From NCBI GenBank assembly GCA_965248255.1, contig CBDFIW010000003.1, forward strand, positions 1-64,000: DNA of 64,000 nucleotides, in the 5' to 3' direction. Of this stretch, positions 25,521 through 34,313 are shown piece by piece. A model generated the notes under the pieces. That model saw nothing but the letters and a program-made list of their open reading frames with translations, was not told where the DNA came from and did not search any database. The stretch is from JAKZVK01 sp965248255. GTDB taxonomy: Bacteria > Acidobacteriota > Terriglobia > Bryobacterales > UBA6623. Position 1 is the stretch's first letter, and every line of letters begins with the position of its first letter. The position numbers were made by a program, and so were the translations under genes.

Positions 25521-26614
25521 TTGACTCCCGCATAATATAGAGTCAGTCAAAACAAAGAGAAGACTGTTTCCAGAAGGCCGTGATCAAACGCGGTTTGCGG
25601 TACATGCGGCGGAGTGCCTTGCGGGCCCGCTCGTTCAGCTCGCCGTAGTCTTTCGGACAGACGTTCGGCAACTCGTGCTGCTTCCAGTAAGCCCAGATGT
25701 ATTCCACCGGATTCAACTCCGGCGCATAGGGTGGCAAGTACTCGGTTGCGATGTGGCCTTCGGAGAGTTCGATGAACTCTTGCACCAGGCGGCTACGGTG
25801 CGCCGGCAGCCGATCCCAGACGATCAGCAGCGGGCGATCGATATGACGTACCAACGCCTTGAGAAAGTCGGTCACTTGCTCTTTGCCGATCGCACCGGGA
25901 TAGAGCCGGAAGTAGAAGTTACGCAGCGTCAGCCCCGCCGAGACGGAAAGCTTCTCCCAGTTGAAGTTAAACTGCAGCACCGGTGTTTGGCCACGTGGCG
26001 CCCAGGTGCGGCAGCGATGCGGCTTCTGACTCAATCCGCTTTCGTCGATGAAGACGAGCGTACGGCCTTCGTTTTGGGCTTTTTTTTAATGCGCTTCCAG
26101 GTCTTGCGCTTCCAGGTGCGGATCCGCTCTTCGTTGCGCTCGCGCGCCTTTCCGGCCGGGCGTTGCGGGCTCCAGTCGAGCGCTCGCAGGATCTTCCAGG
26201 CGTGGCCTGCGTGGTATGCGACCCCGAACTCGTCTCCGATCAGCCGAGCCACCCGCGGACAGCTCCACAGGGGCGTTGGGAAGCCGTGGGCTTCCGGGCC
26301 TTCCAGCAGCAGCGACGTCAGGCGTTCGCGTTGTGCGGCATCGAGGAGCGGCTTGCGTCCGGCGCGCCCGGCCTGGCGGAGTCCGGCCGCACCCTGCTCG
26401 CGGTATTGCCGCCGCCACTCACTGACGGTTTGGCGAGCGACGTTCAGCCGTCTCGCCGTCTCGGACTGATTGTGGCCTTGGTGGAGCAGCCGCATCGCTT
26501 CGAAACGGCGCTTCTCCAGCGCCTTGAAATCCCGCTTCACACCTTTGGGGTTGCCCATACATATATAGATGCTCCACACTGTCAAAAAGTGTCATAATAA
26601 TTTGCGGGATTCAA
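25521..26614 (-). mobile_element. IS630-type insertion sequence IS-B, copy 1 (1094 bp)
   Basis: The ends are TTGACTCCCGCATAATA… and …TTTGCGGGATTCAA, an imperfect inverted repeat (TTGA[C/A]TCCCGCA). TA lies on both sides (25519–25520 and 26615–26616). It inserted three bases from the CCA end of tRNA-Leu. A second copy, one base shorter, lies at 46634–47726, and a 72-bp remnant at 12391–12462. The element encodes a transposase in two overlapping frames. Confidence 0.95.
25543..26558 (-). CDS. IS630-type transposase in two frames joined at a poly-A run (IS-B copy 1)
   Basis: The first frame starts at the ATG at 26558 (MGNPKGVKRDF) and encodes the helix-turn-helix part (NQSETARRLNVARQTVSEWR) until about 26085. 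There eight A's (minus strand ATTAAAAAAAAGCCC) contain the slippery heptamer A_AAA_AAG. A −1 shift continues as QNEGRTLVFIDESGLSQKPH, carrying the first catalytic Asp; the others are D in LLIVWDRLPAH and E in LNPVEYIWAYWK. Without the shift the first frame ends at 26031. Programmed frameshifting or transcriptional slippage therefore seems needed for an active enzyme. The second part can also be read alone from MSQKPHRC, but it would then lack the first Asp. Confidence 0.88.
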
Positions 26615-26618
26615 TAAT

Positions 26619-26705
26619 TGGTGCGGAGAGGGGGACTCGAACCCCCATGAGATTTCTCCCACTAGCACCTCAAGCTAGCGCGTCTGCCAGTTCCGCCATC
26701 TCCGC
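26619..26705 (-). tRNA. tRNA-Leu (anticodon GAG)
   Basis: An 87-nt cloverleaf with encoded CCA. The acceptor stem is GCGGAGA/TCTCCGC with discriminator A. The anticodon stem is CTAGC/GCTAG with loop TTGAGGT, so the anticodon is GAG, reading CUU/CUC leucine codons. The long variable arm (GGGAGAAATCTC region) is the class II feature of leucine tRNAs, and GGGTTCGAGTCCC is the T arm. IS-B1 is inserted three bases beyond its 3' end, and an integrase C-terminus lies upstream on the same strand. Confidence 0.95.
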
Positions 26706-26748
26706 ATGTTTTAATTCAACAACTTACCGGCCGCAATTTTCTCCCGAA

Positions 26749-26886
26749 TCAGAGAGTTGCCCGGTCACGAGTCTTTTCAACTTCGCCGAAGTGTCGTTCG
26801 AGCTTGGCTGCCGCTTCGTGCAAGTCACGCTCACTGACGATATTGTAACGATCGAACACTCTCCCTGTCTTCCAGCCCCCGATCAC
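26749..26886 (-). pseudogene. Tyrosine recombinase (integrase), C-terminal fragment
   Basis: The minus strand reads IGGWKTGRVFDRYNIVSERD, then LHEAAAKLERHF, before a TGA at 26751–26749. This is the end of a tyrosine recombinase: G-x-K-T..VFDRY carries the catalytic tyrosine, and RDLHEAAAKL is the usual C-terminal helix. Everything upstream is missing; a sulfatase tail abuts it at about 26890. It lies 44 bases from tRNA-Leu, a common integration site, so it probably marks a lost integrated element. Confidence 0.8.
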
Positions 26887-26895
26887 CCTCCCGAA

Positions 26896-27090
26896 TCACA
26901 ACCTCTGATTCGCCAACCACGAGTCGTAGGAGTGCGCACGTCGTCCGGTGTATTGGTACGTGTCGAAGATCCATGCCTCTCCCAAGGCCCGAGGGTCGTC
27001 CTCCTCGCGAAGCATTTCCCGAAGCTCCTTCTTGACTTCGAGATGTTTCGCATCGGACGCAAGGTTGTTGACGCACTCGGTGTCGTTCTT
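26896..27090 (-). pseudogene. Sulfatase, C-terminal fragment
   Basis: The frame reads KKNDTECVNNLASDAKHLEV, then KKELREMLREEDDPRALG and a tail rich in Tyr and Asp, ending at 26896. The NDxECVNNLA…H..VKKELR block is the C-terminal end of sulfatases related to N-sulphoglucosamine sulphohydrolase. The catalytic domain with the formylglycine site is absent. On its 5' side the sequence turns into a plus-strand DUF1592 fragment, placing a breakpoint at about 27085–27105. Confidence 0.7.
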
Positions 27091-27482
27091 CTTGTGGAGT
27101 AGCATCCCCGACGACCGCTTGCTGACCCTGGCCGAGCGCGGCCAACTCAGGAATTCGGTGGTTCTGGAAAAAGAAGTGCGGCGAATGCTCGCCGATCCCC
27201 GTGCGACCGATGCGCTCGTGAACGATTTTGCGGCGCAGTGGTTGAATCTGCGCCGCGTCGCGGAAGTGGTGGTCGATCCGGAGCGTTGTCCCAACTTCGA
27301 TGAGAGCCTTTTGGAGGCGTTCAAGCGCGAAACGGAGCTGTTTGTCGCCGACACGCTGCGCGAGGATCGCAGCGTGGTCGATCTGTTGAACGCGAACCAT
27401 ACGTTCGTCAACGAGCGGCTGGCGCGGCATTACGGGATTCCGGGTGTTTACGGCAGCCGCTTCAGGCGAGTTCGCCTCCCGA
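27083..27482 (+). pseudogene. DUF1592/DUF1588 protein, internal fragment
   Basis: The frame reads SFFLWSSIPDDRLLTLAERG, VRRMLADPRATDALVNDFAA plus QWLNLR, and NHTFVNERLARHYGIPGV. These blocks align with the central part of the intact DUF1592 protein encoded at 21319–23700, but the wording differs, so it came from a different paralogue. Start and end are missing; the frame passes without signal into an ankyrin gene remnant at about 27483. Confidence 0.8.
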
Positions 27483-28663
27483 ACCACGATCAGCGCGGCG
27501 GCTGCTCGCACAGGGGGCGCTGCTTGCGAAAGCGCCGACTTGCTGATTCGCGCCGGCGCCAAGGTGAACGCCGCGACCGATCTTGGCGTTACGCCGCTTT
27601 GGTCGGCGAGTCTGAACGGAAGCGTGGCCATGGTCCGTCGTCTGCTGGAAGCGGGGGCGAACCCGAACGCGGCGCTCCTACTTGGAGAGACGCCGCTAAT
27701 GACGGCGGCTCGCTCGGGCTACCCTGACGTCGTCGAACTGTTGCTCGCCGAAGGCGCAAACGTGAACGTGCACGCCGCGCGTGGCCAGACGGCGTTGATG
27801 TGGGCGGTGGCGCAGAAGCACGCCGACGTCGTCGAGGTGCTTCTCGCAAACGGCGCGAACGTTCAGGCCCGCTCTGAGGTTTGGAGCCAAGTGATGGCTG
27901 TGCCGCCGCATGGCTATCCCGACTACAACCGAACCATCCCGCACGGGGAAGACACCGCATTGATGTTTGCGGCGCGCGTGGGCGATCTCGCCTCGGCGAG
28001 GCTTCTCGTGGCTGCCGGTGCCGATGTCAACGATGCGGACGCGCGTGGGGCGTCAGCGCCACGGTACTTGCCGCCCACTCCGGTTATCGGGAACTCGCCG
28101 AGTTCCTGCTTGAAAAAGGGGCCGATCCTAACATGGCAGCGGCCGGTCTCAGCGCGCTCCACGTGGCGATCATGCGCCGGGATGAGAAGATGGTGAGCGC
28201 TCTACTCGTCCACGGCGCGGATCCGAACACTCCACTTCGGACATGGACGCCCACGCGGCGCTCGTCGAAGGACCGCCACTTCGCACCTGCGTTGGTCGGA
28301 GCGACGCCATTCTGGCTGGCCGCCCGTTTCAGCGAGCCCGGGGTCATGCGCCTCCTGGTGATGCACGGCGCCGACCGGCTGGTTGTCCACCGTTCCAACT
28401 ACGTGACAGGGCTGAGTTGGTAAACCCAGATACAGGCGACCACGGCTCTGATGGCGGCAACGGGAATGGGTGGCGGGACGGCCTGGGTTCAGCCCGCTCC
28501 CGACCAGCGCGAGTCTCTGACGCTTGAAGCCGTCAAGCTAGCCACAGAGCTTGGTGTTGATATCAATGCCGTCAACACCGACGGACGCACGGCGCTTGAC
28601 GCTGCAGAAGCCCTGCGGTACGCGTCGGTGATCGAGTTTCTCGTCGAGAAGGGTGCGCGATAG
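27483..28663 (+). pseudogene. Ankyrin-repeat protein, frameshifted and with an in-frame stop
   Basis: Ankyrin repeats are plain: CESADLLIRAGAKVNAATDL, GVTPLWSASLNGSVAMVRRL, GETPLMTAARSGYPDVVELL, GQTALMWAVAQKHADVVEVL. At about 28050 the frame shifts by one base, since GASATVLAAHSGYRELAEFL continues in another frame. At 28421–28423 an in-frame TAA interrupts the protein before TTALMAATGMGGG and a last repeat ending FLVEKGAR at 28663. At least two lesions make it non-functional. Acidobacterial relatives are exported and often sit beside DUF1592/DUF1552 genes, which fits the fused DUF1592 fragment upstream. Confidence 0.82.
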
Positions 28664-28696
28664 ATCGGCCGGCTCGGTAGGGACTAACAAACGGGA

Positions 28697-28798
28697 TTGA
28701 TCGACGATCTGCGGCTTCGCAACCGCTGGCCGAAGACGATCCGCTCTTACGCCCGCGCTGTGGCCGATTTCGCGCGGCCCCTTCCAGCAGTCAGGTGA
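28697..28798 (+). pseudogene. Site-specific integrase, N-terminal core-binding fragment
   Basis: The 33-codon frame LIDDLRLRNRWPKTIRSYAR, then AVADFARPL, matches the SAM-like N-terminal domain of tyrosine recombinases (M..LRLRN.SP.TI..Y...V..FA). It ends in a TGA at 28796. The catalytic domain is missing. An integrase C-terminus occurs 1.8 kb away in the opposite orientation (26749–26886); both could derive from one lost gene, though nothing proves it. Confidence 0.6.
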
Positions 28799-28874
28799 AA
28801 ACCCCTTGTTGTACGAGGCTCACAGGGAGTCCGACAGGATCTCAGACACGAGAATTGGGCTAAGATTTGAACTC

Positions 28875-30821
28875 ATGCGCTTCCTCCTACCGTCTCTGCT
28901 TCTCCTCCTCGCCGGCTCGGCCCACGCCGAGGCCAGCACCCGGGCCGGCCAGTTCACGGTCGAGCATCCAACGCTCCACAACCTCGGCTTCGAGTGGGTG
29001 ATTACCGGCGATGCCAACCGCAACGCCTCCGTGTTGGTGGAGTTTCGTCGCGTTGGCGAATCCGAGTGGCGCCGGGCGCTTCCACTGCTGCGTATCGGTG
29101 GCGAGCGAGTCTTCCGAAAACGCGAGCATCTCGACTACACCGTCCCCGACGGTTTCGCGGGGAGCATCCTCAACCTCGAGCCCGGCACCGAGTACGAGTG
29201 CCGCTTCGAGTTGACCGACCCCGACGGCGCCACGGGCCAGACCAGCCAAACCGTGCGGGTCAAGACGCGTACCGAGCCTCGGTCTTATGCCGGCGGGCGA
29301 ACGCTGCACGTCTACCCGCCCTATCACGAGGGGGATCGCCAGGAACCGCATTTCACAAGCCTGCTCGAGGCCTACTACGGCGCCGGGCTCGGCGACTGGA
29401 ACGTCGTGTGGGAGCGGCGGGTGCAGCCGGGCGACACCATCCTCGTCCACGCCGGCCTTTACCGCAACGACCGTCTCAACTACGTTGACCCGATGATGAC
29501 GCCGTTCGACGGGACAAACTGGCTAACCGTCAAGGGCACGCTGGAGAAACCGATCACGATCAAGGCGGCCGGCGACGGCGAGGCCGTCTTCGACGGAGCG
29601 GACAACCACCGGATATTCGATGTGATGGCCACTGCCCATCACATCTTCGATGGGCTCACGTTCCGCAATACCGACGTCGCCATCTTTGCCGGCCAGAAGG
29701 AGGTGCTGGGCGCCGTCGGGCTGACCGTCAAGAACTGCCGCTTCGAGGACATCGGTTTCGGCGTGTGGACGGAGTACGCCGGATCGAGCGACTTCTACGT
29801 CGCCGACAACATCTTTCTCGGTCGCATCGAACAACGCAACCTGCTTGTCGGCTGGACGGGGCCGCTATGGAAGAGCGCCGGCCCCTACGGTTCCCACGAA
29901 ATGCGCAGCTACTACGCCGTCAAAGTCTACGGACCCGGCCACGTGATCGCTCATAACGCCATCGCCTACTTCCACGACGGCATCGGCGTCTCGACCTATG
30001 GCACGCCTGAGCAGGACCCCGGGCGGCGTGCCTCATCGATCGACATCTACAACAACGATATGCACGTGTTTGGCGACGACTTCATCGAGACCGACGGCGG
30101 CGTGCACAACATCCGGGTGTACAACAACCGGGGCGTGAATGCGGCTCACGGCGGCTACAGCTCGCAACCGGTCTTCGGCGGCCCAGCCTATTTCATCCGC
30201 AATATCCTCTACCACGTCCCCAGCGGCGTTGCCTTCAAGTTCTCCGCCAAGGCCGCCGGGCTGTTCGCTTACCACAATACGATCATCGGCGAACAGGTAG
30301 CGGCCGACCCGTCGTCGAACATGCACTACCGCAACAACTTGTTCCTGGGACGCGATACCCCAGATCGCGGCGTGATGACCTGGTCGAATGCGACCGAAGA
30401 CTACAGTTCGGACTACAACGGATACCGGCCCAACCAGGGAGTCGCGGAGCAGTATCGCTGGCTCGCTCCGAGAGGTGGCCGGGTGATGTACGAGCCGCGG
30501 CCCGAAGACTGGAGGACTTTCTCAACGCTGGAAGAGTTCCGAGCCGCAACCGGCCAGGAGAAGCACGGCCTGGAACTTGACTTCGACGTCTTCGAGCGGA
30601 TGACCCCGCCCGATCCTTCAAAGCGGCACGCGGTTTATCACGCTATGGACCTAAGCTTCCGCTTGAACCCGAACAGCAAGGCCGTGGACGCCGGCGTTCA
30701 GATCCCGACGGTCAACGACGACTTCACCGGAGATGCCCCCGACCTCGGTGCACTCGAAACGGGCCGGCCCGAACCACACTACGGCCCGCGCTGGCTCAAG
30801 ACCCAGCCCTTCTATCGCTGA
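28875..30821 (+). CDS. Secreted right-handed beta-helix protein with N-terminal Ig/FN3-like domain
   Basis: About 648 residues starting at ATG 28875 (MRFLLPSLLLLLAGSAHA), a clear signal peptide; the frame is open 69 bases further upstream without a better start. Residues about 20–130 form a fibronectin III-like domain ending LEPGTEYECRFELTDPDG. The rest is a parallel beta-helix with repeated coils (HRIFDVMATAHHIFDGLTFR, GLTVKNCRFEDIGFGVW, IRVYNNRGVNAAHG, SNMHYRNNLFLGR). This fold is used by polysaccharide lyases and glycoside hydrolases. No catalytic set can be assigned. It heads a run of four co-directional genes for exported hydrolase-like proteins. Confidence 0.85.
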   Translation: MRFLLPSLLLLLAGSAHAEASTRAGQFTVEHPTLHNLGFEWVITGDANRNASVLVEFRRVGESEWRRALPLLRIGGERVFRKREHLDYTVPDGFAGSILNLEPGTEYECRFELTDPDGATGQTSQTVRVKTRTEPRSYAGGRTLHVYPPYHEGDRQEPHFTSLLEAYYGAGLGDWNVVWERRVQPGDTILVHAGLYRNDRLNYVDPMMTPFDGTNWLTVKGTLEKPITIKAAGDGEAVFDGADNHRIFDVMATAHHIFDGLTFRNTDVAIFAGQKEVLGAVGLTVKNCRFEDIGFGVWTEYAGSSDFYVADNIFLGRIEQRNLLVGWTGPLWKSAGPYGSHEMRSYYAVKVYGPGHVIAHNAIAYFHDGIGVSTYGTPEQDPGRRASSIDIYNNDMHVFGDDFIETDGGVHNIRVYNNRGVNAAHGGYSSQPVFGGPAYFIRNILYHVPSGVAFKFSAKAAGLFAYHNTIIGEQVAADPSSNMHYRNNLFLGRDTPDRGVMTWSNATEDYSSDYNGYRPNQGVAEQYRWLAPRGGRVMYEPRPEDWRTFSTLEEFRAATGQEKHGLELDFDVFERMTPPDPSKRHAVYHAMDLSFRLNPNSKAVDAGVQIPTVNDDFTGDAPDLGALETGRPEPHYGPRWLKTQPFYR

Positions 30822-30957
30822 TCGATGGACTGGATGACTGCACGCCGCGACCAAGCCTCGGAGGGGTACTCGGCCCCCCCCGTCACCCGCAAGTCACACC
30901 GAGTACACGCTTGGCCGCACAGAGCAATCCACCATCAGAGTCGCTACAATGGCGCCC

Positions 30958-31962
30958 ATGCAGCGACGGGACTTCCTCTCTAACTCTTTCGCCGGCGGCC
31001 TCGCCGCCGCCTCCCCCCAACAGGCTTCCCGGGAACGCCAGGCCGACGGGGACGATAGCACCTCCTACGAGATCGAAACCACCATTGAGCGCCGCGTCTC
31101 AGGCAAGCCCAACCAAGGCAAGACGCTCGCCGCCATCCAGCCGCACTGCGACGACATTCCGATCTTCGCCGGTGGGACGATCCTCAAGCTAATCGACGAG
31201 GGCTACGAGGGCATCCTCATCACCATGTCCAACGACTCGATGGCAGGCAACCTCAACCCGGATCTCGGCCAGACCCGCCGCGGCGAAGCCACCTACGGCC
31301 AGATCGTTCACGCCAATGAAGAGGACACCATCGAGGTCGGTCACAGGCTCGGTCTCAATGAGTCGATCTTCCTTAACTACCCCAACCACAACATGGACGC
31401 TTGGCCGGTGATCGAGATGCGCGCCCGGCTCATCTTCCTCTTCCGCGCATACAAGATCGACACGGTCTTCGTCTACGATCCGTCCGGCCTCTATGAGCGC
31501 AACCCTGACCACTACGTCACTGCTCGCGCTGTCGAATCAGCGTACTGGATGTCCAAGTCCGAGTGGGACTACCCCGAGCACTTCAAGGTCGGGCTCGAAC
31601 CGTATGGCCCCAACGAGGCTTACTACTTCGCCTGCGGGCCGCAACTCGTTAACCGCGTGGTCGACATCTCGGACTTCATCGACGAAAAGTCCTACGCCAA
31701 CATGGCCAACGTTACACAAGGACCGTCGGGCAACAGAGGAGCCGCCCTGCGCCGCCGTCTCGCCTCCGAAGGCAAGAAGCTACCGCTGCTGGGCGACGAT
31801 GACGAGACCGCGAACCGCGAATATACCAAGCGCTTCGCCCTAGATCGGGACCGCATCCGAGGCCGGCAGCACGACCTCGAGTACGCCGAGTATTACCACT
31901 ACGTCGGGCCGGGCGAATCGCGCCTGCGAAGCTACATCGACGAGAACGCCCAGCCGCTCTAG
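30958..31962 (+). CDS. PIG-L (LmbE) family deacetylase, exported
   Basis: About 334 residues. The N-terminus (MQRRDFLSNSFAGGLAAASP) is a twin-arginine-like signal; an ATG nine bases earlier is possible. The metal site is PHCDD at residues 62–66 (family PHxDD/PHPDD), followed by GGTILKLIDEGYEG, and a third ligand in NPDHYVTARAVESAYW. PIG-L enzymes are zinc-dependent de-N-acetylases of GlcNAc-containing glycans and mycothiol-type compounds. Its neighbours, a beta-helix protein and a sialidase-like propeller, suggest action on an extracellular glycan. Substrate unknown. Confidence 0.88.
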   Translation: MQRRDFLSNSFAGGLAAASPQQASRERQADGDDSTSYEIETTIERRVSGKPNQGKTLAAIQPHCDDIPIFAGGTILKLIDEGYEGILITMSNDSMAGNLNPDLGQTRRGEATYGQIVHANEEDTIEVGHRLGLNESIFLNYPNHNMDAWPVIEMRARLIFLFRAYKIDTVFVYDPSGLYERNPDHYVTARAVESAYWMSKSEWDYPEHFKVGLEPYGPNEAYYFACGPQLVNRVVDISDFIDEKSYANMANVTQGPSGNRGAALRRRLASEGKKLPLLGDDDETANREYTKRFALDRDRIRGRQHDLEYAEYYHYVGPGESRLRSYIDENAQPL

Positions 31963-31980
31963 CTCGGCGGCAGAGTTGCC

Positions 31981-32751
31981 GTGGCCGTGTCTCCGATCAT
32001 CCCCAGTCGCCTCGGTGACGCCGGGACAGATGTGTTGAAAGGAGAACAACGATACGACTGGCTGCTGGGTGGCCTTGGCGCGGATACAATCCGAGGCGGG
32101 CCGGAGGATGACCTGATCGTCCTCAGAGCGGGTGACATCGGTGTCGAGGGGAACGAGATGATCGATGGTGGCGCTGGTCAGGACATCCTCGTTCACAACG
32201 GCTTTACCCATAGCGAACTGCGTACTTTGCCTGGATCCAGCGGCGGCTTCCTGTCGGACCCCAGAACGGGTGGAACTTACCACGTCGCAGCCATTGAGCA
32301 GGTGCGGCATGCCCACCTGTTCACGCACGTCGGTCCGGCTGAAGGGCGCGCCGTTTCCTTCGTACTCGTCAACCCATGGAGGACCGCGGCGAGTTCCGGG
32401 CACATCACCTTTCTGGACGGAGAGGGACAGCTGCTTCCGTTGTCGATAGGCGGCGCCACTCCACAGCCGACCTATTCGTTTACAGCGCCCCCGCTCGGAC
32501 GCATGACGATCGAGAGCTCAGTGCCCGATCCCTCTACTCTTGGAACCGCACAGCTACTGGTGGACCAAGGGTTGAGCGGTTTCATACAGGCCGGAGCGGC
32601 GGTGGCCGAAGTCGGGCTTCTGGACAGCTTCATGGCCTGGGTTATTCTGTTACCCATGTACCCGGACGTACAGGCCCGGAATCATGTTCTTGAAGCCCTG
32701 AAAGGGGCGGCACCGCTTTGCCGGAGGCTTCTGACCACCGAGCAAATATAG
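31981..32751 (+). CDS. RTX-like calcium-repeat protein, possibly a partial gene
   Basis: A 256-residue frame opening at a GTG. The N-terminal 80 residues hold glycine/aspartate nonapeptide-like repeats (GDAGTDVLKG, LLGGLGADTIRGGPEDDLIV, EMIDGGAGQDILV), the calcium-binding RTX motif of secreted proteins. The rest (VSFVLVNPW…GHITFLDGEGQLLPLSIGG…FTAPPLGRMTIES) is a beta-sandwich type I recall from acidobacterial surface proteins. There is no signal peptide and no clear ribosome-binding site, so the 5' end may be missing. It lies 18 bases after the PIG-L gene. Function is unknown. Confidence 0.6.
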   Translation: MAVSPIIPSRLGDAGTDVLKGEQRYDWLLGGLGADTIRGGPEDDLIVLRAGDIGVEGNEMIDGGAGQDILVHNGFTHSELRTLPGSSGGFLSDPRTGGTYHVAAIEQVRHAHLFTHVGPAEGRAVSFVLVNPWRTAASSGHITFLDGEGQLLPLSIGGATPQPTYSFTAPPLGRMTIESSVPDPSTLGTAQLLVDQGLSGFIQAGAAVAEVGLLDSFMAWVILLPMYPDVQARNHVLEALKGAAPLCRRLLTTEQI

Positions 32752-32853
32752 AAACTCCAGTGCATGCCAACTCAGGGCCGCCAACTCGGGGGCCAGCATC
32801 GTGCGTCCCTGCATCTACGTAATGAGACAGCCAGTCCGATAGGGGGAACTCAA

Positions 32854-33855
32854 ATGCCGAACCGCAACCAAACCTCACGCCGAAACTTCCTACTCCGTAG
32901 CGCCGCCGTCCCAGCCGCACTCGCTACGCCGCTTTCTAGAGCATTCCCAGCCCAACTCGACAACCCGCAACTCGTCTCAGTCGAGCGCATCTGGGACCGC
33001 GGCGTCTACAACATGACCACCGACTTGATGCGGTTTCGCGACCGCTGGTACTGCACGTTCCGTGAAGGCACGGGCCATGCCGGAGACATTGGGAGTGTCC
33101 GCATCATCGTCTCCGACGATGCCCGGCGCTGGGAATCAACGGGTTTCCTCAGCGAAACCGGCACGGACCTGCGCGACCCCAAGCTGTCGATAATGCCCGA
33201 CGGCCGGCTCATGCTGCTCATGGGCGGCTCGAAGGTCGAATTCGGCCGCATCTGGACACGCTCTCCTCGCGTCTCCTTCTCGGCCGACGGCGCGCAGTGG
33301 ACCACCCCGCAGCGCGTCCTCGCCGAGGACCACTGGCTGTGGCGAGTCACCTGGCACAAGGGGATCGGCTACTGCCTCTCAAAGCTCAACGTTGGCACGC
33401 GGCCGCGCCGCGGCTTCCTCTACACCACCAAGGATGGCCTTCAGTGGGACTACGTCACCGAGTTCATGGCCGAGGGGGTCAGTGAGACGACCTTGCGCTT
33501 CATGCCCGACGACGAGATGATCGCGCTGGTCCGTCCCGGCTGGATCGGCCGTAGCCACCCGCCCTACAAGTGGTGGCAGTTTCACAAGATCAACGAGCGC
33601 ATCGGCGGACCGAACTTCATCCGACTGCCCGATGGCGGGTTGTGGGCGAGCGCGCGCCGCTATCACGCACACGGTGGCACGACCGTGCTCGCCAGGATGA
33701 CGCCCGAGAGCTACGAGCCGGTCCTGACTTTGCCGAGCGGCGGCGATACCAGCTATCCCGGCATGGTCTGGCACGACAACCTCCTGTGGATGAGCTACTA
33801 TTCGTCCCACGAAGGAAAAACCAGCATCTATCTCGCCAAGATCCGCTTCAGCTGA
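32854..33855 (+). CDS. Exported sialidase/neuraminidase-like beta-propeller protein
   Basis: A 333-residue protein from ATG 32854, chosen because GATAGGGGGA lies just upstream and the N-terminus then gives a twin-arginine signal (SRRNFLLRSAAVPAALATPL). The body has propeller-blade and Asp-box-like segments (RIIVSDDARRWESTGFLS, RVSFSADGAQWTTPQRV, FLYTTKDGLQWDYVTEF, FIRLPDGGLWASARR), as in exo-alpha-sialidase-type glycosidases. The catalytic Tyr/Glu/Arg set was not assigned. It likely acts on, or binds, an extracellular glycan with the two upstream proteins. Confidence 0.78.
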   Translation: MPNRNQTSRRNFLLRSAAVPAALATPLSRAFPAQLDNPQLVSVERIWDRGVYNMTTDLMRFRDRWYCTFREGTGHAGDIGSVRIIVSDDARRWESTGFLSETGTDLRDPKLSIMPDGRLMLLMGGSKVEFGRIWTRSPRVSFSADGAQWTTPQRVLAEDHWLWRVTWHKGIGYCLSKLNVGTRPRRGFLYTTKDGLQWDYVTEFMAEGVSETTLRFMPDDEMIALVRPGWIGRSHPPYKWWQFHKINERIGGPNFIRLPDGGLWASARRYHAHGGTTVLARMTPESYEPVLTLPSGGDTSYPGMVWHDNLLWMSYYSSHEGKTSIYLAKIRFS

Positions 33856-33876
33856 TCGAGCGCCGAATAGCGAGCA

Positions 33877-33990
33877 CTTGCGGAGATTCCTTAGTAACAG
33901 GAGCCCCATCGTCTGTAGGGGCGGGCCCCTGTGCCCGCCCGCCTGCTCGTTTACCCTTAGGTTTTCGTTGCGACACGCCACTGTGGACTG
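33877..33990. repeat. Diverged copy of the MITE-like palindromic repeat
   Basis: Shares with 15840–15964 the sequence GGAGATTCCTTxG near its left end, the core GTAGGGGCGGGCCCCTGTGC followed by CCGCCCGC, and TTAGGTTTTCGTTGCGACA at its right end. The terminal inverted repeats have decayed. The region between the sialidase-like gene and the membrane-protein gene (33856–34313) otherwise holds no gene. Confidence 0.65.
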
Positions 33991-34313
33991 CTGCGAAGGG
34001 TTCGGCGAGAATGTAGGTGCTCCACATGCCGAGCTCGTGGCGTATCATGGACGTCCCTCATTGGGCCGTCCCCTCGGGGCCCTAGAGCCGTCTCCTGCCT
34101 TCGGACTTTTCCTGTAGGCGGTCAGCGGGGTCGGTCGGCCCTGGCCTGTGGCGTCCCTCTTTGGAGGGCGAACTCCGCGAGCCGATCGTGCTCTTTCTCC
34201 GATTGTGCAAAGCAGGCCTCGTCCGCCAAGAACACCGACGGCCTGGGTTCCGATCGTCTAGCGGTATTTTGGTATACTTGCATAACGCACCTATCAATAT
34301 CAGGTTTACATCG

